Shown: positions 43,265 to 55,186 of the stretch, one piece after another
Layout: every line of letters begins with the position of its first letter
Numbering within the stretch: position 1 is the first letter of the stretch
Assembly: GCA_963921825.1 (NCBI GenBank)
Contig: OY997594.1
Coordinates: 32,532,956 to 32,596,955 of the forward strand
Origin: Erodium maritimum
Taxonomy: Eukaryota; Streptophyta; Magnoliopsida; Geraniales; Geraniaceae
Reading direction: 5' to 3'
DNA length: 64,000 nucleotides
Position numbers and translations under genes: made by a program
Notes under the pieces: generated by a model
Seen by the model: the letters and a program-made list of their open reading frames with translations, nothing else
Databases searched by the model: none
Told to the model about the DNA's origin: nothing

Positions 43265-44273
43265 TTATCGACACTCCAAAAGGACCGTCAATAGAGAGAC
43301 CCAACCAACCACAACACCAAAGACAACAACCACACCTAACAGAGACCCCCGATCAAACACAAAACTTTGACGACGAGGTTCCGGTAGTTGGGAGTTATAG
43401 GAAAACGAGATAACGAAATAACAAAACAAAACAACATAACAAAAAAAACAATGAAACCAAATAACTCGTGGGCGGCCTGCGATGGTTGGGGTTGGGTTCG
43501 GACCGAGGGGGGAGATGGATGACGCTGGCAGTGCAAATCTGATCCGCCTGGGGAGATGGCACGAGACTGGCCGAGTGAGTATGATATGCAGGAGCAAGGA
43601 TCGGACTACGGTGCTCCGACGGATGATGGGAAAAGGTCTGATTGTCTGGTCGGAGAAGGAACATGATGGAAAGGCTCGTCCAAGAGTAGTTCGGGTCGTC
43701 GTCGTTGGGAGATGAGGTCGGAGGAGGGATCGGGGAAGGAGAGCGTGAGGTACGGTGGATTTGGCCTGAGAGGGCAGATGGTGGCGGGGCTGGTCGGTGG
43801 AAGGCGGAGAGGAGAGAGGATCTGGTCAATGGAGGGCCTAACGGAGGCAGAGCGAGACGGACTGCGACGGGGAGACTGGATCTGGAGAGGGAGCTGACCA
43901 CGGCCTCCTGATTCTCTTGCTGGCAGCAAGTTGGAGCTCTACAAAACGACGGGGCAAGTAGCGAGGGGCAGTAGCCGGTAGGACATATCGCTAGATTAGG
44001 GCCTTGGGGACAGCATAAGACGTTGTGAAAGGGCCAGCCGGAGCTGGCGAACTGAAGAGCCATGGCTCTCCAGCGACCATGAGCTCCAACTATTCGTTCA
44101 AGAACAAAAATCTCACGGAAGAGGTGGGAGAGAAAAATGGAGGGTGGGTGTAAGAGAGGACGGAGGAGGGAGGGACCGCCAACACCTTCCACGGCCGGAG
44201 CTATGGTTGTTGTCGACGATAGAGGCGACATAGTAAAAGGGAAGTACAATAGGTTTTGTTTGTGTTGAGGCAA
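43265..44273. other. GC-rich segment with a long unassigned minus-strand frame
   Basis: The minus strand has a 292-codon open frame (44273-43395), rich in Ser, Pro and Leu, with no domain that I recognise. The plus strand is purine-rich (GGAGAGGG-type), so the frame may be open simply because such sequence has few stops. It resembles the purine-rich 5' untranslated regions of plant LINEs, and the LINE-like sequence starting at 45052 lies downstream. I therefore do not call a gene. Confidence 0.35.
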
Positions 44274-45051
44274 AGAGTGGTTCTAAACTTGTTTATTATT
44301 AGGGTTAATTACTCTCACCTACTCCGTACTATACACGTTTAATGGATAAATATATCAAAGTTATTTCGTAACGAATACATACCCGAACTAACAATTTGTA
44401 ACAACATCCTCCTCCCATCCATTTCCCATCTATTTATAGAGTTAGATTTAGGTTTGGAGAGAGATTTAGAGTTGGTTTCAGGATCGTAACACTACGAATA
44501 GTTTCGGAATTTCTGAAAAAATGAACGATAAATGAATGAAATGGAAAATGTTGTTATAAATGTTAATTCGAAATATATATATACACGTTACTTGAGATAA
44601 GAATCTATTAAACATATACATCTCGAGCTGGTGAATATAATTAATCGTTATTATTACTTAACAGATGATGTGATAATCATTTCTTTCCCACCCTCATCTC
44701 TTTCAACATCGGGTAGGAAGTATGTTAGGGTTTTGAATCAATAACTATACTAGACATTGAGTTTAGGGCTTTAAAATAGAGTACAGGATTAAGTCATCAT
44801 AAATGGCCCCAAATTAAGGCGTAATTCAAGGGTTGTTCAAAACAAAATTAAAAAGCATAGGTATATTGCGCAACCATATAGTTTAATGTACACAAACTTT
44901 GAGGAGAGAGGCGTGAACTGAAAGATTAGTATGGCGAGAGGGAAACATGGAAAGATACAGTGTGGCCCTATTAGATGACGGTTACCGTGGCTAATCAAAC
45001 ATAAAATAATAATAAATTATTGAAACTGATATAACCTAGTAAAACTTAGAA
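44274..45051. other. AT-rich intergenic, nothing recognised
   Basis: Only AT-rich sequence with no open frame or repeat of note. Confidence 0.5.
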
Positions 45052-46590
45052 TTGAAATTTAGGCAGATGGTTGGATGCTTGAAGGAGCATTCTGTTGTAG
45101 GATTTATCATGGTGAATCATATACGCAGCTTCGAAACCCTAGGCTATTCCCGTGAGCTTTGCGAGTATCGTATGAGAAAGATGGCGACGTCAGCTACTAA
45201 TCTGTCAAGCGACGATGAATGCTTCGTGGTGAACCTGTTGAAGGAACCCACATCGAAACCTATGGAGAACGAGGAAGAGGAGGGGAGTGACGGGGTGACG
45301 TTACGATCGTCGCGGCGGTCTCAGTCCTCCGATCGGGAGCCTCGTCCACGACGGGTTAGTGTGGAGAGGCTGAAGGAGCTCCCGGTGAGGGTGGGATCGT
45401 CGCCGGTGGGTTTTCGATGGGGTTCGATGATGATCCGCCATAGGGAGGAGATGGGCGGGGAAAAGGAACTGCTGCCACGCGATTCGTCTTCGATCATTCA
45501 CGTCGCGCGCAGTAGGACACATACTGGCCGGGAGGGTCGCCTGAAAAAGGGGTGGCGGCTAATTGGACTCGGAGGTCGGGGAAGGAACCCATTAGGGTTT
45601 CCTCTAATGATGGGCCAACTAGGCCGAATGGATCGGGCCTGATGGTCGACGCTCACCGGGTTGGGACGGGTCGTCAGATGGGGTTGGCTCCGCATGCTGG
45701 GCATGACGAAGCTGTCGGGAATATGGGCTCGGGCGGGGCTCGTGGGCCTGGATCAAGCTAGAGGGGGGGTCGGGCCAGGCCGGGTGTTGGTTTGGGCTCA
45801 ACAGATGTAGCGGGGAAACAGGGCGAGGATGCGGGTCGGATTTACCCCCAGATTTGGTCTGGGTCTGGTCCGGATTCGGATCAGGTTCGGGTGCCTCCGG
45901 GCTTCTCTTCTGATCCGGCCCGGGACCGGTTTCATTGGGGTGTCTCGAGACCCAAATCTGGGCCGACGAGGGGGGATCTCGGGAACCAATTGAGCTCACT
46001 GAACGGGGCTTCATTCGTAGCGGAGGGGGGCTCAACGCACCCTCGCCTCGCGGAATGATTCCGAATTTTTCCATAGGGGGTTCGGCCGGTAGTACCGCCC
46101 CTCTGGATGTAAGGTGGCATCGATTCCACCAAGTACAGGCGCGACATTCTCCAATCAGATCGGGAATCATCAATTTAACATTTTTAAGGGCTCTCATTAT
46201 CATCAGAGGGGGGCGATGTCTGCTGGTTCCTCGGGAGGATGTAAAGTCCAATTGAGCCATTTCAGTTCCTGGTTACAGGGCTGCCCGGTGCGTCAATCTA
46301 GGGCTTCAGTAGTTTGCCGGAGCATATTTATGCCCAATCAAAAATCTCAACAATGGGCCTGCTCGTCCCTTGTCCCTCAGTTTGGAGCCGATGTATCGGT
46401 GATCACCAGACACTTTCTCAACATTGCATGTGATGCTACCGCAGTATCCTACTCTAGACGACTATTGATCTCTATAGAGCGACTTTACTTTCAGTTCTAT
46501 TTTTATTTCTATTTCTGTGTATTTCAGTATTTCATTCTTGTAAGCATCTTTCGATTATAACATTATATCGTAATTCCTCAAAAAAAAATT
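45052..46590 (+). pseudogene. Unclassified LINE-like element, 3' end with A-tail
   Basis: A 196-codon frame (45052-45642), rich in Arg, Ser and Glu (for example LSSDDECFVVNLLKEPTSK), is followed by a GC-rich region of broken frames. A segment at 46106-46290 (WHRFHQVQARHSP, SAGSSGGCKVQLSHFSSWLQ) recurs twice more on the minus strand at 47143-48175. The unit ends with a T-rich region and TCGTAATTCCTCAAAAAAAAA at 46568-46590, typical of a LINE 3' end. No reverse transcriptase is present. I take it as a deletion derivative of a LINE; the protein is not one I recognise. Confidence 0.5.
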
Positions 46591-47142
46591 AAAATTTAGA
46601 CTAAATTAAGGCGTGATTATCCATTTTTTAAAACGTTTTATTGTATTGTTACAACAATGGTCTCTTAGTATACAACAACTTAAACGTAAGCGGACTTATT
46701 AAAATATGAAGACAAGAGGTAAAACGAAAAGAGATAACTTGTAATTTTCGAAGTTTTCTATATATGAAAAATGACTTCATACGTTAATATAAATAGGCTC
46801 TCAGTTAGTGATAAGAATGTAATTTTGGAGTAGCAAATCCCATAAAATGTTCTTCTAAAAATCATGGTCTCACCAACACTATTAGAAAAAGACTAAAATT
46901 AGAAAAGGAATTTGAAAGTACATTTTAATCACATTTAATTTTTTCCAACATGGATTATACAAAACAAACAAATTTGTAAAGACCGGAAATAGATATCGAT
47001 CTCCATCACACGTAAGTGGACCCTTTCGAGTTAGCTAGTCATTTAATGACCCTCTATTGAACTCGGGGATTGATTAAAGGTTGTGATTAGTGTTGATAAT
47101 TAGTTACCTGACAACATTTGTCCGAGGATATAACCAACATTG
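46591..47142. other. AT-rich intergenic, nothing recognised
   Basis: No coding region or named repeat. Confidence 0.5.
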
Positions 47143-47590
47143 TTATTTTTAATGATAATTGTAACCAATATATAAATATAAGGAAACTCCGAGAGGTAGT
47201 GACCTAAAACATGTCACTCAGGAGAGACAAAATTCAACTGGATTTTTTTAAAGAAACAACTAATAGATCTCCACATCGTGCGACATATGTAAAACTGAAA
47301 AAATGTGCTTTTAACGAGGTACTCCAAAGGTGTCAAAAAGAATTATTGTGATAACGGTCGAGGCAACCGGTACATCTGCTGAAGACTATGAGGTAGGGGC
47401 GAGCGAGCCCTATGATTAGAATAGGCACCAACTGACTCTCGAAGGTGCTCCAAGAAAATGTTGCATTAACGGTCGAGACCACCAAAACAATTGATGAAGC
47501 CTGAGAGTGACGGCATAGGCAGTCTTGTAACCAGGGACTGAGATGACTCAATTGGACTATACATCCTCCCGAGGAACCAGCTGACGTCAT
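47143..47590 (-). repeat. LINE-like repeat, copy 2 (first of a tandem pair)
   Basis: On the minus strand it starts in the shared segment TSAGSSGGCIVQLSHLSPWL and continues with SQLVPILIIGLARPYLIVFS. It ends near TTGGTTACAATTATCATT plus AAAAA. It is homologous to the copy directly to the right along its whole length, and more distantly to 46200-46480 on the plus strand. Confidence 0.72.
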
Positions 47591-47611
47591 TCCACTCCCC
47601 CCCTAACATCG

Positions 47612-48175
47612 TTGTTTTTTAACGGTAATTCTAACCAATATATTAATATAAAGAAACTCCCAAAGGCAGTGACCTAAAATAGGTCACCCAGGAGAGATAA
47701 AATTCAATTGATTTTTTTAAAAAAGAAACAACTAATAGGTCCGCACATCGTGGAACTGAAAAAATGCGCTTTCACCGAAGTACTCCAAAGGTGTCGACAA
47801 GGATTATTGCGATAGCGGCGGAGGCAACCGGTACAACTGCTGAAGACTATGGGATAAGGGCGAGCGAGCCCATGATTAGAATAGGCACCAAGCAACTCTA
47901 GAATGTGCTATAAGAGAATGTTGCATTAACGGTCGACACCACCGAAATAGTTGATGAACCCCGATAGTGACAACATGGGCAGTCTTATAACCAGGGACTA
48001 AGATGGCTCAATTGGACTATGCATCCTCCCGAGGAACAAGCTGAAGTCGTGCCCCCACGATGATAATGTGGACCTCAAAAATGTAAAAGTGTTAGTTCCC
48101 AATCTAATGGGAGAATGTCGTGGTGGTACTTGGTGGAACCGATGCCACCCTAAGGCCAGTGAAGGGGCAGTACTC
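47612..48175 (-). repeat. LINE-like repeat, copy 3 (second of a tandem pair)
   Basis: Homologous to 47143-47590 in the same orientation, ending TTGGTTAGAATTACCGTT plus AAAAAA. Its upstream part (48064-48175) extends further and matches 46106-46200, including GGTGGCATCGRTTCCACCAA and GACATTCTCC. The two minus-strand copies are thus direct repeats about 470 bp apart. Confidence 0.72.
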
Positions 48176-49639
48176 GCGGACCCCTCATCAACCCCCGATT
48201 ACTCATTGGAAGAGGCGAGATTACTTGTCACCCCTCGCCGATATTCTTGGTGCCTCATTGAACTCCATAAAGCCCTCCGAATCCGTAATTGCACACGCAC
48301 CGCGCACACCTCCATCCACCACATCCTTGACCTCAGTCGGTCGTGCTCCACATGCGATCCTTGTATCACAGTGCATAACTCATTCTACCACCTCCTTGAC
48401 ATCGATCGGCCGTACTACCCATGTGATGTCACGATCGCCATGCACAACCACAACCCCTGAAGAGAAGGTGAGGGACAACTCCAGTGGCATGCGAAAAATA
48501 CATTATCCCCTCAGTGAAACCACCACCACGAGACCACCCTAGTGCTATGGCGACCAACTACACCACGATGATCTGCAACACCCACCAACAACGATGGCCG
48601 GCCACCCAAGTACCTCAGCCCACCGCCAGATGTAGAGACTGGAACCGCCATGGCAACCCTCGCAGATCCCCGTGCCCCCGCCATGCACCGCTGTCAAAGA
48701 CCTTAGATCTCTCAGTGGGGTCGTCCATTTTTCCACCCACGAGGTCAAACCTCGAACCCTCGCCCCCTCGGTACAGAAAAGTGGTTGTCGCACCCACCGT
48801 CATCGAGGGTCCATATATCTTGTAGTTGTATACCCATACTCTTGTCGCCGGACGTCACATGTAGATAACCATTTCACAATCTCCCAACCATGGATCAATC
48901 ATGGTAATCAATCACTAAAATCAAAACTAACGACAATTAAAGACCAAACCCTAGTCGTCGCTACTCACCAATATCGTTGTTAGTAAAGCATGTAATTGTT
49001 CGAAATTCTTATGATTTTAATTTATATATATATAGTATTGAATGAATAACTATAAATTAATATTAAATTATGTATATTCCATCTAATATTTAGGATTACA
49101 TGCATAATGTTAGAAATGTGGTGTATATATATAATAATCATTGTAGTATGACTATAGTCGTGAAATACGAGGGAATGATTGAGAACAAAGTAAATAAGAG
49201 AAATGCAATAGAATAACTTAATAATAAATAAAAATTACGCCTATATCATTGTCGTGCCCCAACAAACGCAATTGCAGCCGAACGTTTAGGAGTGCAAGCG
49301 CCCCCTCCTTTTTGGGTCTTACTCTCTTTCCTAGTCACTACAATTCAGGTCAAGGCACCTCTTTCTCTCCCGAAGCCCTATTTTTGGATCTAGAGTTCCA
49401 GTCTTCTCCATCTAGTTCATGTTAGCTCTCTTCGACCTCTTCCTAGTTTTTGTCTTTCTCTTTCTTCCTTTCTGGTTCGTGTGTTTCTTGATGTTGTTTA
49501 GCGACCTTGATTTCCTAAATGGATGAGTCTGGTTGGATTTTAGGGATGGTTTTATTGTGTTTGAACATCTGTTAAGTACTCCCGGAGAGTTTTGTTTTTG
49601 TCTCGGTCTTGGTGTGAGTCGTTAGGGACCTGCTCTTGG
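48176..49639. other. Unassigned region before the next LINE
   Basis: 48176-48990 is C-rich on the plus strand, with open frames (for example 48484-48825) lacking known motifs; it may be the 5' part of LINE-like copy 3. 49000-49250 is AT-rich. 49260-49640 is T/C-rich and may be the leader of the LINE that follows. Confidence 0.35.
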
Positions 49640-52600
49640 TTGGGAATAAGATTTTGGCTTGGAACTATCAGGGAATGGGCAACAATTTACATGAAAGACA
49701 GTTGAAAGGCTTCATCCAACAATTCAGACCAACTGTTATCTTCATATCGAAAACTTTTCTATCGGATGGAGAACTATCGATTTTAAAGAGAAACTTAAGC
49801 TTTCATGGAGGTACCTGGATAGCGGCGGAAGGCCGCCAAGGAGGGATGACCATGTTTTGTGATAACGGGCTCAATATTAGGGTGAGAACCCAATCTCTTC
49901 ATCATATCGATTTTTGCGAAACTCCCTCTGAGGAAGCCGAAATCCGTCTTATTGGAATATATAGGGAAACAAAACGGTCTCACATATATACAACCTGAAA
50001 CCTTCTCCGAAATCTAGCGGGGTTAATGGCTTGGTTTTGGGGGTGTTTCTCTGTGCTTTACCACAAGATACACTTATGAACATTGGGTACTCCACTTTGG
50101 ATCATATTTCATTAATCCTTAATCTTGTAAAGTAACAACTACCAAGAAGTCCTCCGAAGTTTAGGTTCTATAACCAATGGGTAGATGATCCACAATGTGA
50201 CATTTTGATCCAGCACGAATGAGATCAGAATAAAATTAGGCCAATTGGTGACAGTATCAAGAATGTGTCTACGGTCCTTCACAAATGGGGCCATAAAATA
50301 TATAAGGCTAATGAAAGTAAAGTGAAGTAGTACCAGACACAACTAGTTATTCTAAACGGCCGGCAAGATAGATTAGGTTTTATGGAAAGAGAGGAAGTCC
50401 AAAAACATTATGAATCTCTACTCCGGTCTCAGAAGAGTTTTTGGAGAAAAGAGTAGAAAAAACACTAGCTAAAAAAGGGAGACAGAAACACTAAGTATTT
50501 TCATGCAACAAAATATAAGCGACGACGTTCTAATCCAGTAACATTCTTGAAAGATGATCGAGGCACCTAGATGACTTGGGAAACGGGGAAATTTTTACAA
50601 CATCTTTGGACTCAACTATAGAGCTTCTTTTAAGGGTGCGAATAAAGATTTTAGAGGATCATAACCGGGCATTAAAGTCCTGGGTGAAGGACCGAGAAGT
50701 TAGAGTTGTTGTTTTTCAAATATGACCAAATAATTCCCTTGGACCAGAAGGTCTAATCCCATTCTTTTATCGGAAACATTGGGGGACTCTCTAGTATCAC
50801 GTTACTTTTTTTATCAGACTTGCGATTGGAAAATGAGATTTTTTTCAACTGAGTTAAATGCCACTAATCTAATTCTAAGTCTAAAGAATGTGGCACCGAA
50901 AAGGATTACGGATATGAGACATATTTCTTTACGTAACGTGATTTTCAGTATTCTTTCAAAGGTTTTGGTGAACCGATTGAAACCTCTTCTCAAGAATCTT
51001 ATTTCGGAACATTAGGGTGCTTTTGTCCCTAGATGATCCATTCAGGATAATAGTTTCATGTATTATGAGATCATACATTACCTTCGCCATAAGACCTAAG
51101 GAGCAAGCGGTTATATGGATCTCAAACTCGACATGTGTAATGCCTACGAGCGCATGGAATGAAAAATTATATTGGATATAATGCGTAATGCCTACGATCT
51201 CAAACTCGTTCCGGTAAGGAATTTTTCCCAAGTCGTGGGATTAGACAAGGAGACCCATTATCCCTATGTCTCTCTCTTTTGTATGGAAGGGTTATTGTTT
51301 AATTTGACAAGAAGAAAGAGAAGGTAATTTGGATGGGGTCTCTACCGCAAAGGGAGCTCCCAGAGTCTGTCATATGCTTTTTTTTGCAGATGTTTGTTAT
51401 ATTTTCTGTAGAACGGACCAAAGAGAAGTTGCTAACCTTCATAATATTTTGTAATTATTTGGGGACTTGTCATGCCAAATAATAAATCAATATTAATTAT
51501 TTATTTTTCAGCTCCAACACATCATAGTTTTATAGGGCTAATTTGTATGTCATATTGGGAATACCGAGATTTCGGAAGCTTCAATTTACCGCAGGCTTAC
51601 AGACTTGATTGGTCGGAACCGAGGTTCTTCTCTTCAGTTTATTGTGGATCAAGTTCTTTCCTGAATAGCTTCATGGGATAATCAGGTGTTCTCCCAAAAG
51701 GGTAAGGAGGTTATGATTCGGTCTGTCCTACTGTCTCTCTCGGTGTATGCGTTATGAGTCTTTTTACTACCACATGATTTGATATCCATGTGGTGCTTGC
51801 TAGATTCGGGTGGGTAGGTACACCTCAGGCTCCAGCTCAAAGACCCAACATTTGGTAGGACGAGACCAAATTTTGCAAAAAAAAAAAAATAGAGGAGGAA
51901 TGGGTTTCGAAATCTATGGCACTTCAATATTGCTCTCCTAGGGAAGATGGAGTGGAAATTATTAATAGAGCCAGATAGTTTTGTAACCATGATGTTTCGG
52001 GAAATATATTTTCCCGATAATGACTTTTGGGGACAAGAAAAGGCCTCAGTCCTAGTTTCTAGTGGACTAGTATTAGAGTAACCTAAGTTATGCTAGCTCA
52101 AGGCGCTAGGAAAGCCATAGGATCGGGATCATCGACAACTATTATTAGCTCACCTTGGTTATTAGGGGAAGATCTATGGATTCATACGATTTCCTCTAAG
52201 TTGAAGGGGCGCCTTGTAAGCTCTCTTATGGAAACCATGATAAGACAGTGGAATCACAGGGAAACTCAGCATTGTTTTACCTAAAGACCAAAACAAGATA
52301 CTTGCATATCCTCTAGCCACCTCTCGGATGAATGATGGATGTTATTGGTTTAAGGAGCCAAAAGGTCTCTATTCAACAAAGGGAGGATATCTGGAGCTCC
52401 AACAGATGAAAGAGCTTGGCTTGGGCGAAGACATAGGAGATTAAAGCCCCTCCAGAGGTGGAAGTTTTTATATGAAGAGTTTCTTAGGAACTCTCCAAGT
52501 GGCCAAAGCCCTCATATACTGATGTGTCCCAGTATCCCTTATTTACCTATTATGTCAAGAAACAGTGTCTCACCTCCTACTCCACTGCCCTTTCTCACGG

Positions 52601-53340
52601 GATTGTTGGGCCAAGATAACTTGTCACTACCTCATCTCGTTGGTCATAGAGTTCCGACTATGATAGACTAAGGTCCTTCAACTTCCGTCCGAACACCAGA
52701 AGACCGAAATAGTTATATGAATATGGGACCTTTAAAAAGCTATAAATACTTATGTTTTGAATGAGGACTCTTTATCCTCGTAATATATGGTGATCACAAC
52801 AAAAAAAACACTACATCGTTATATCGGAGGCAAATCGAAATCAGGAGTCGGGGTGGGGTGGGTGATGGACATATAGGGAGACCCTCAAATCAGGTTTAGG
52901 AACCTCCTTCAGAATGATGGCTATCAGTAAATGTGGATGAAGCCATGTTCCAAGAGTCATATCGGACGTGTTAGGGATTCATTTGTCGAAATGAGCATGG
53001 CTCGATTTTGGAAGGACGGAATGGGGTGTTATCGTGTATCACATCCTCGATATTGGTAGATCTAAGCTATTCAAAAAGCTCTCTTATATATGGATCAAAG
53101 AAGCAGGACTTGCAAGGGTTACAATCCAGACGGATGGCCAACTACTGGTGAACGTAACGGACAACAAGACTATGCTCTCTTCCACTGGACTGTAATTTAA
53201 TGCTATCTCAAATCGAAGAAGCCAATCTTGTGTTTGTCAAAAGGTCAACGAACGCTATAACCCATTGAATTAACAGAACAATATGTGATCAGGTCTTTTA
53301 ACGCTCGAGACATTTGTTTTTATTTTGAAGAAAGTCAATT
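49640..53340 (+). pseudogene. Eroded L1-type LINE ORF2 with RNase H domain (copy 4)
   Basis: The plus strand starts at 49649 with KILAWNYQGMGNNLHERQLK, the ORF2 endonuclease N-terminus, followed by FRPTVIFISKTF. The reverse transcriptase is seen at about 50850-51250 (TDMRHISLRNVIFSILSKVL, NRLKPLLKNLIS, GYMDLKLDMCNAYERME). The zinc-binding region follows at about 52120-52640 (GSGSSTTIISSPWLLGED, and ETVSHLLLHCPFSRDCW). An RNase H-like domain is at about 52960-53280 (IWIKEAGLARVTIQTDGQLL). Dozens of stops and frame changes make this the oldest recognisable ORF2 in the window. Presence of RNase H distinguishes it from what is visible of the other LINEs. Upstream ORF1 was not found. Confidence 0.8.
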
Positions 53341-53670
53341 AATGGATGCAGCACTAATACTGTTTTAAAAAAATGGTCAAATACGACACATATCAAACAA
53401 CTATGTTATCTCTTATCCCATATAATACATCTGATTCCATTTATTTTCATAAGGAGTTATTAGAGGAAGAGGAGAAATCGGCTAGAAACTCCTCTTATTC
53501 TAGTAACCATGAAAACTCATCCTAGCCACACACAACTATGATCCAACATTCATCAAGATGCCACATCATCACCCCAATTCCACCCCGATTCCACGCCACG
53601 TTTAGCCTTTCTCACGCAAGTAAGAGCATAATTGTAATAGCATGGTGCCACGTGGACAAATGTTCATATC
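53341..53670. other. Intergenic, nothing recognised
   Basis: AT-rich flank between the eroded LINE and the fold-back element. Confidence 0.5.
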
Positions 53671-54680
53671 TTTTTTTTATCAATTCACTAATTTAATATT
53701 TTCCGCTTCGTTTGAACTCCGATTAGCTTCAAAACTGCACCAATATTTTTCTTTTTTCAAGGGATTTAAATCAAGATCAGTCATGAATATATTTTGAAGC
53801 ACGAAAATAAAAAGTTATATCGGGGTGATATAAATAATGTTGAGTGTCGATAAATCTTCACTAACAAATGTTTTATATCAGGGGTGATCAAACTAGTGCT
53901 AAAATGTTTATAAAAAACATGTACTAAGGTGATAAAAAACAATTAATGAGGTGATAAAAAAACGTGTACAAATTTGATAATAAGCGTGATAAACTAGGGT
54001 TTAGTGTTGATAAAAAAACATGTGATGAGGTGGTAAAACACATGTAATTTAGTGATAAACATAGTGTTTAGTGTTGATAAAACTAGTGCTTAATGTTCAT
54101 AAAAAACATATGATCAGGTGATAAAAATCATGTTCGGTTTTGGAAAATGAGGTGATAAAACTAGTATTCAGTATTGATAAAAACAGAGTAAAGTGTTGAT
54201 AAAACCAATGTAAAGTGTTGATAAAAATTACCTAGATATAATTTCTTTTTAAATCATCCCCGAAATAATTTGTTTTTTTCTTACTTCAAAACATATTCAC
54301 CACTGATCTTGATAGAAAGCCCTTGAAAAAACTAAGATATTGACGCAAGTTTGAAGCCAATCGGAGTTCAAACAAAGCGGAAAAAAATTAAATAAAGTTT
54401 AGTTTTAAAAAAATGAGGTAAAAACCTAGTGTCCAGTATTGATAAAATCAGTGTAAAGTATTGATAAAATCAGTGTAAAGTATTGATAAAAATTACCCAG
54501 ATATAATTTTTTTTAAATCAACCCCGAAATAATTTTTTTGCGTGCTTCAAAATATACTCATGACTGATCTTGATAGAAATCTCTTGAAAAAACAAAAATA
54601 TTGACGTAAGTTTGAGGCCAATCGGAGTTCAAACGAAACAGTTGAAATTAAATTAGTGAATTGATAAAAAAAATAATATG
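53671..54680. mobile_element. Fold-back element with ~135-bp inverted arms and a GATAAA-rich core
   Basis: The left arm (53671-53804) and the right arm (54540-54677) are inverted copies. Shared landmarks are TATCAATTCACTAATTTAAT, GTTTGAACTCCGATT and ATCAAGATCAGTCATGA. Part of the right arm is present a second time at 54281-54400, because a unit of about 267 bp (54147-54414 and 54415-54680) is tandemly duplicated. The core repeats GTGTTGATAAAA-like words irregularly. No coding capacity or clear target duplication is seen. Long inverted arms suggest a MULE-like or fold-back transposon; the family is not established. Confidence 0.68.
53845..54500 (+). repeat. Irregular GATAAA-rich array
   Basis: About 15 GATAAA words, nearly all in the form GTGATAAA or TTGATAAA, occur on the plus strand at intervals of roughly 15-60 bp, often with AGTGT or AGGT before them. 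Spacing is irregular, so this is not a simple tandem repeat. Confidence 0.75.
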
Positions 54681-55186
54681 ATAATTTTCCTAAAAAAAAT
54701 CCTGTCAACAATTTAATTACTTCTCATCTATCTATTTTTTAAAATGAATGGCTTGAATTGATTCTATTGATTACTAAGTTAAAAGGTATTTTCTATTTAA
54801 TTTGTCTTCAATAAATAAAGGAATATCTTTATCTGTATGACTGAGTAACAGTCTCTTTAAAAATGTAGCCGTAAAAATATTTGTAACTTCGCTACAGTAG
54901 CTCCTCTGTTCTTCAGTGTTCTTCATAGTGGCCATCTTCATCTTCCATTCTACTGGTCTCAACTGAGGTTTCTGTGGCGGTGTAGTGTCCATGAGGGCAT
55001 CTCAGCCGGCCTCCGGACCACCGTCAGGTCACACTCCTTCTCCTTCTTCTTCTCCCTTTTCATTCCTGGCAATTTCTCATTGTTACAACATCGCCATCTG
55101 AGTTCAATAACAAAAGACCATCAACTGCCTTCAAACGCTGAGAGTAGGACTCATTCACTCTAATTATACATCTCTGCATCTACAAT
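54681..55186. other. Probable leader region of LINE copy 5
   Basis: No gene recognised. From about 54890 the plus strand becomes C/T-rich with frequent CTTC, similar to a LINE 5' untranslated region, and leads into the ORF1 start at 55187. Confidence 0.35.

Noticed and set aside
43395-44273. 292-codon minus-strand open frame
   Set aside because: Ser/Pro/Leu-rich translation without any known motif, opposite a purine-rich strand that lowers stop frequency; no start context, partner or homologous reading supports a gene.
48484-48825. 113-codon plus-strand frame
   Set aside because: Pro/Arg/Ser-rich low-complexity translation in C-rich DNA with an overlapping minus-strand frame; no motif.
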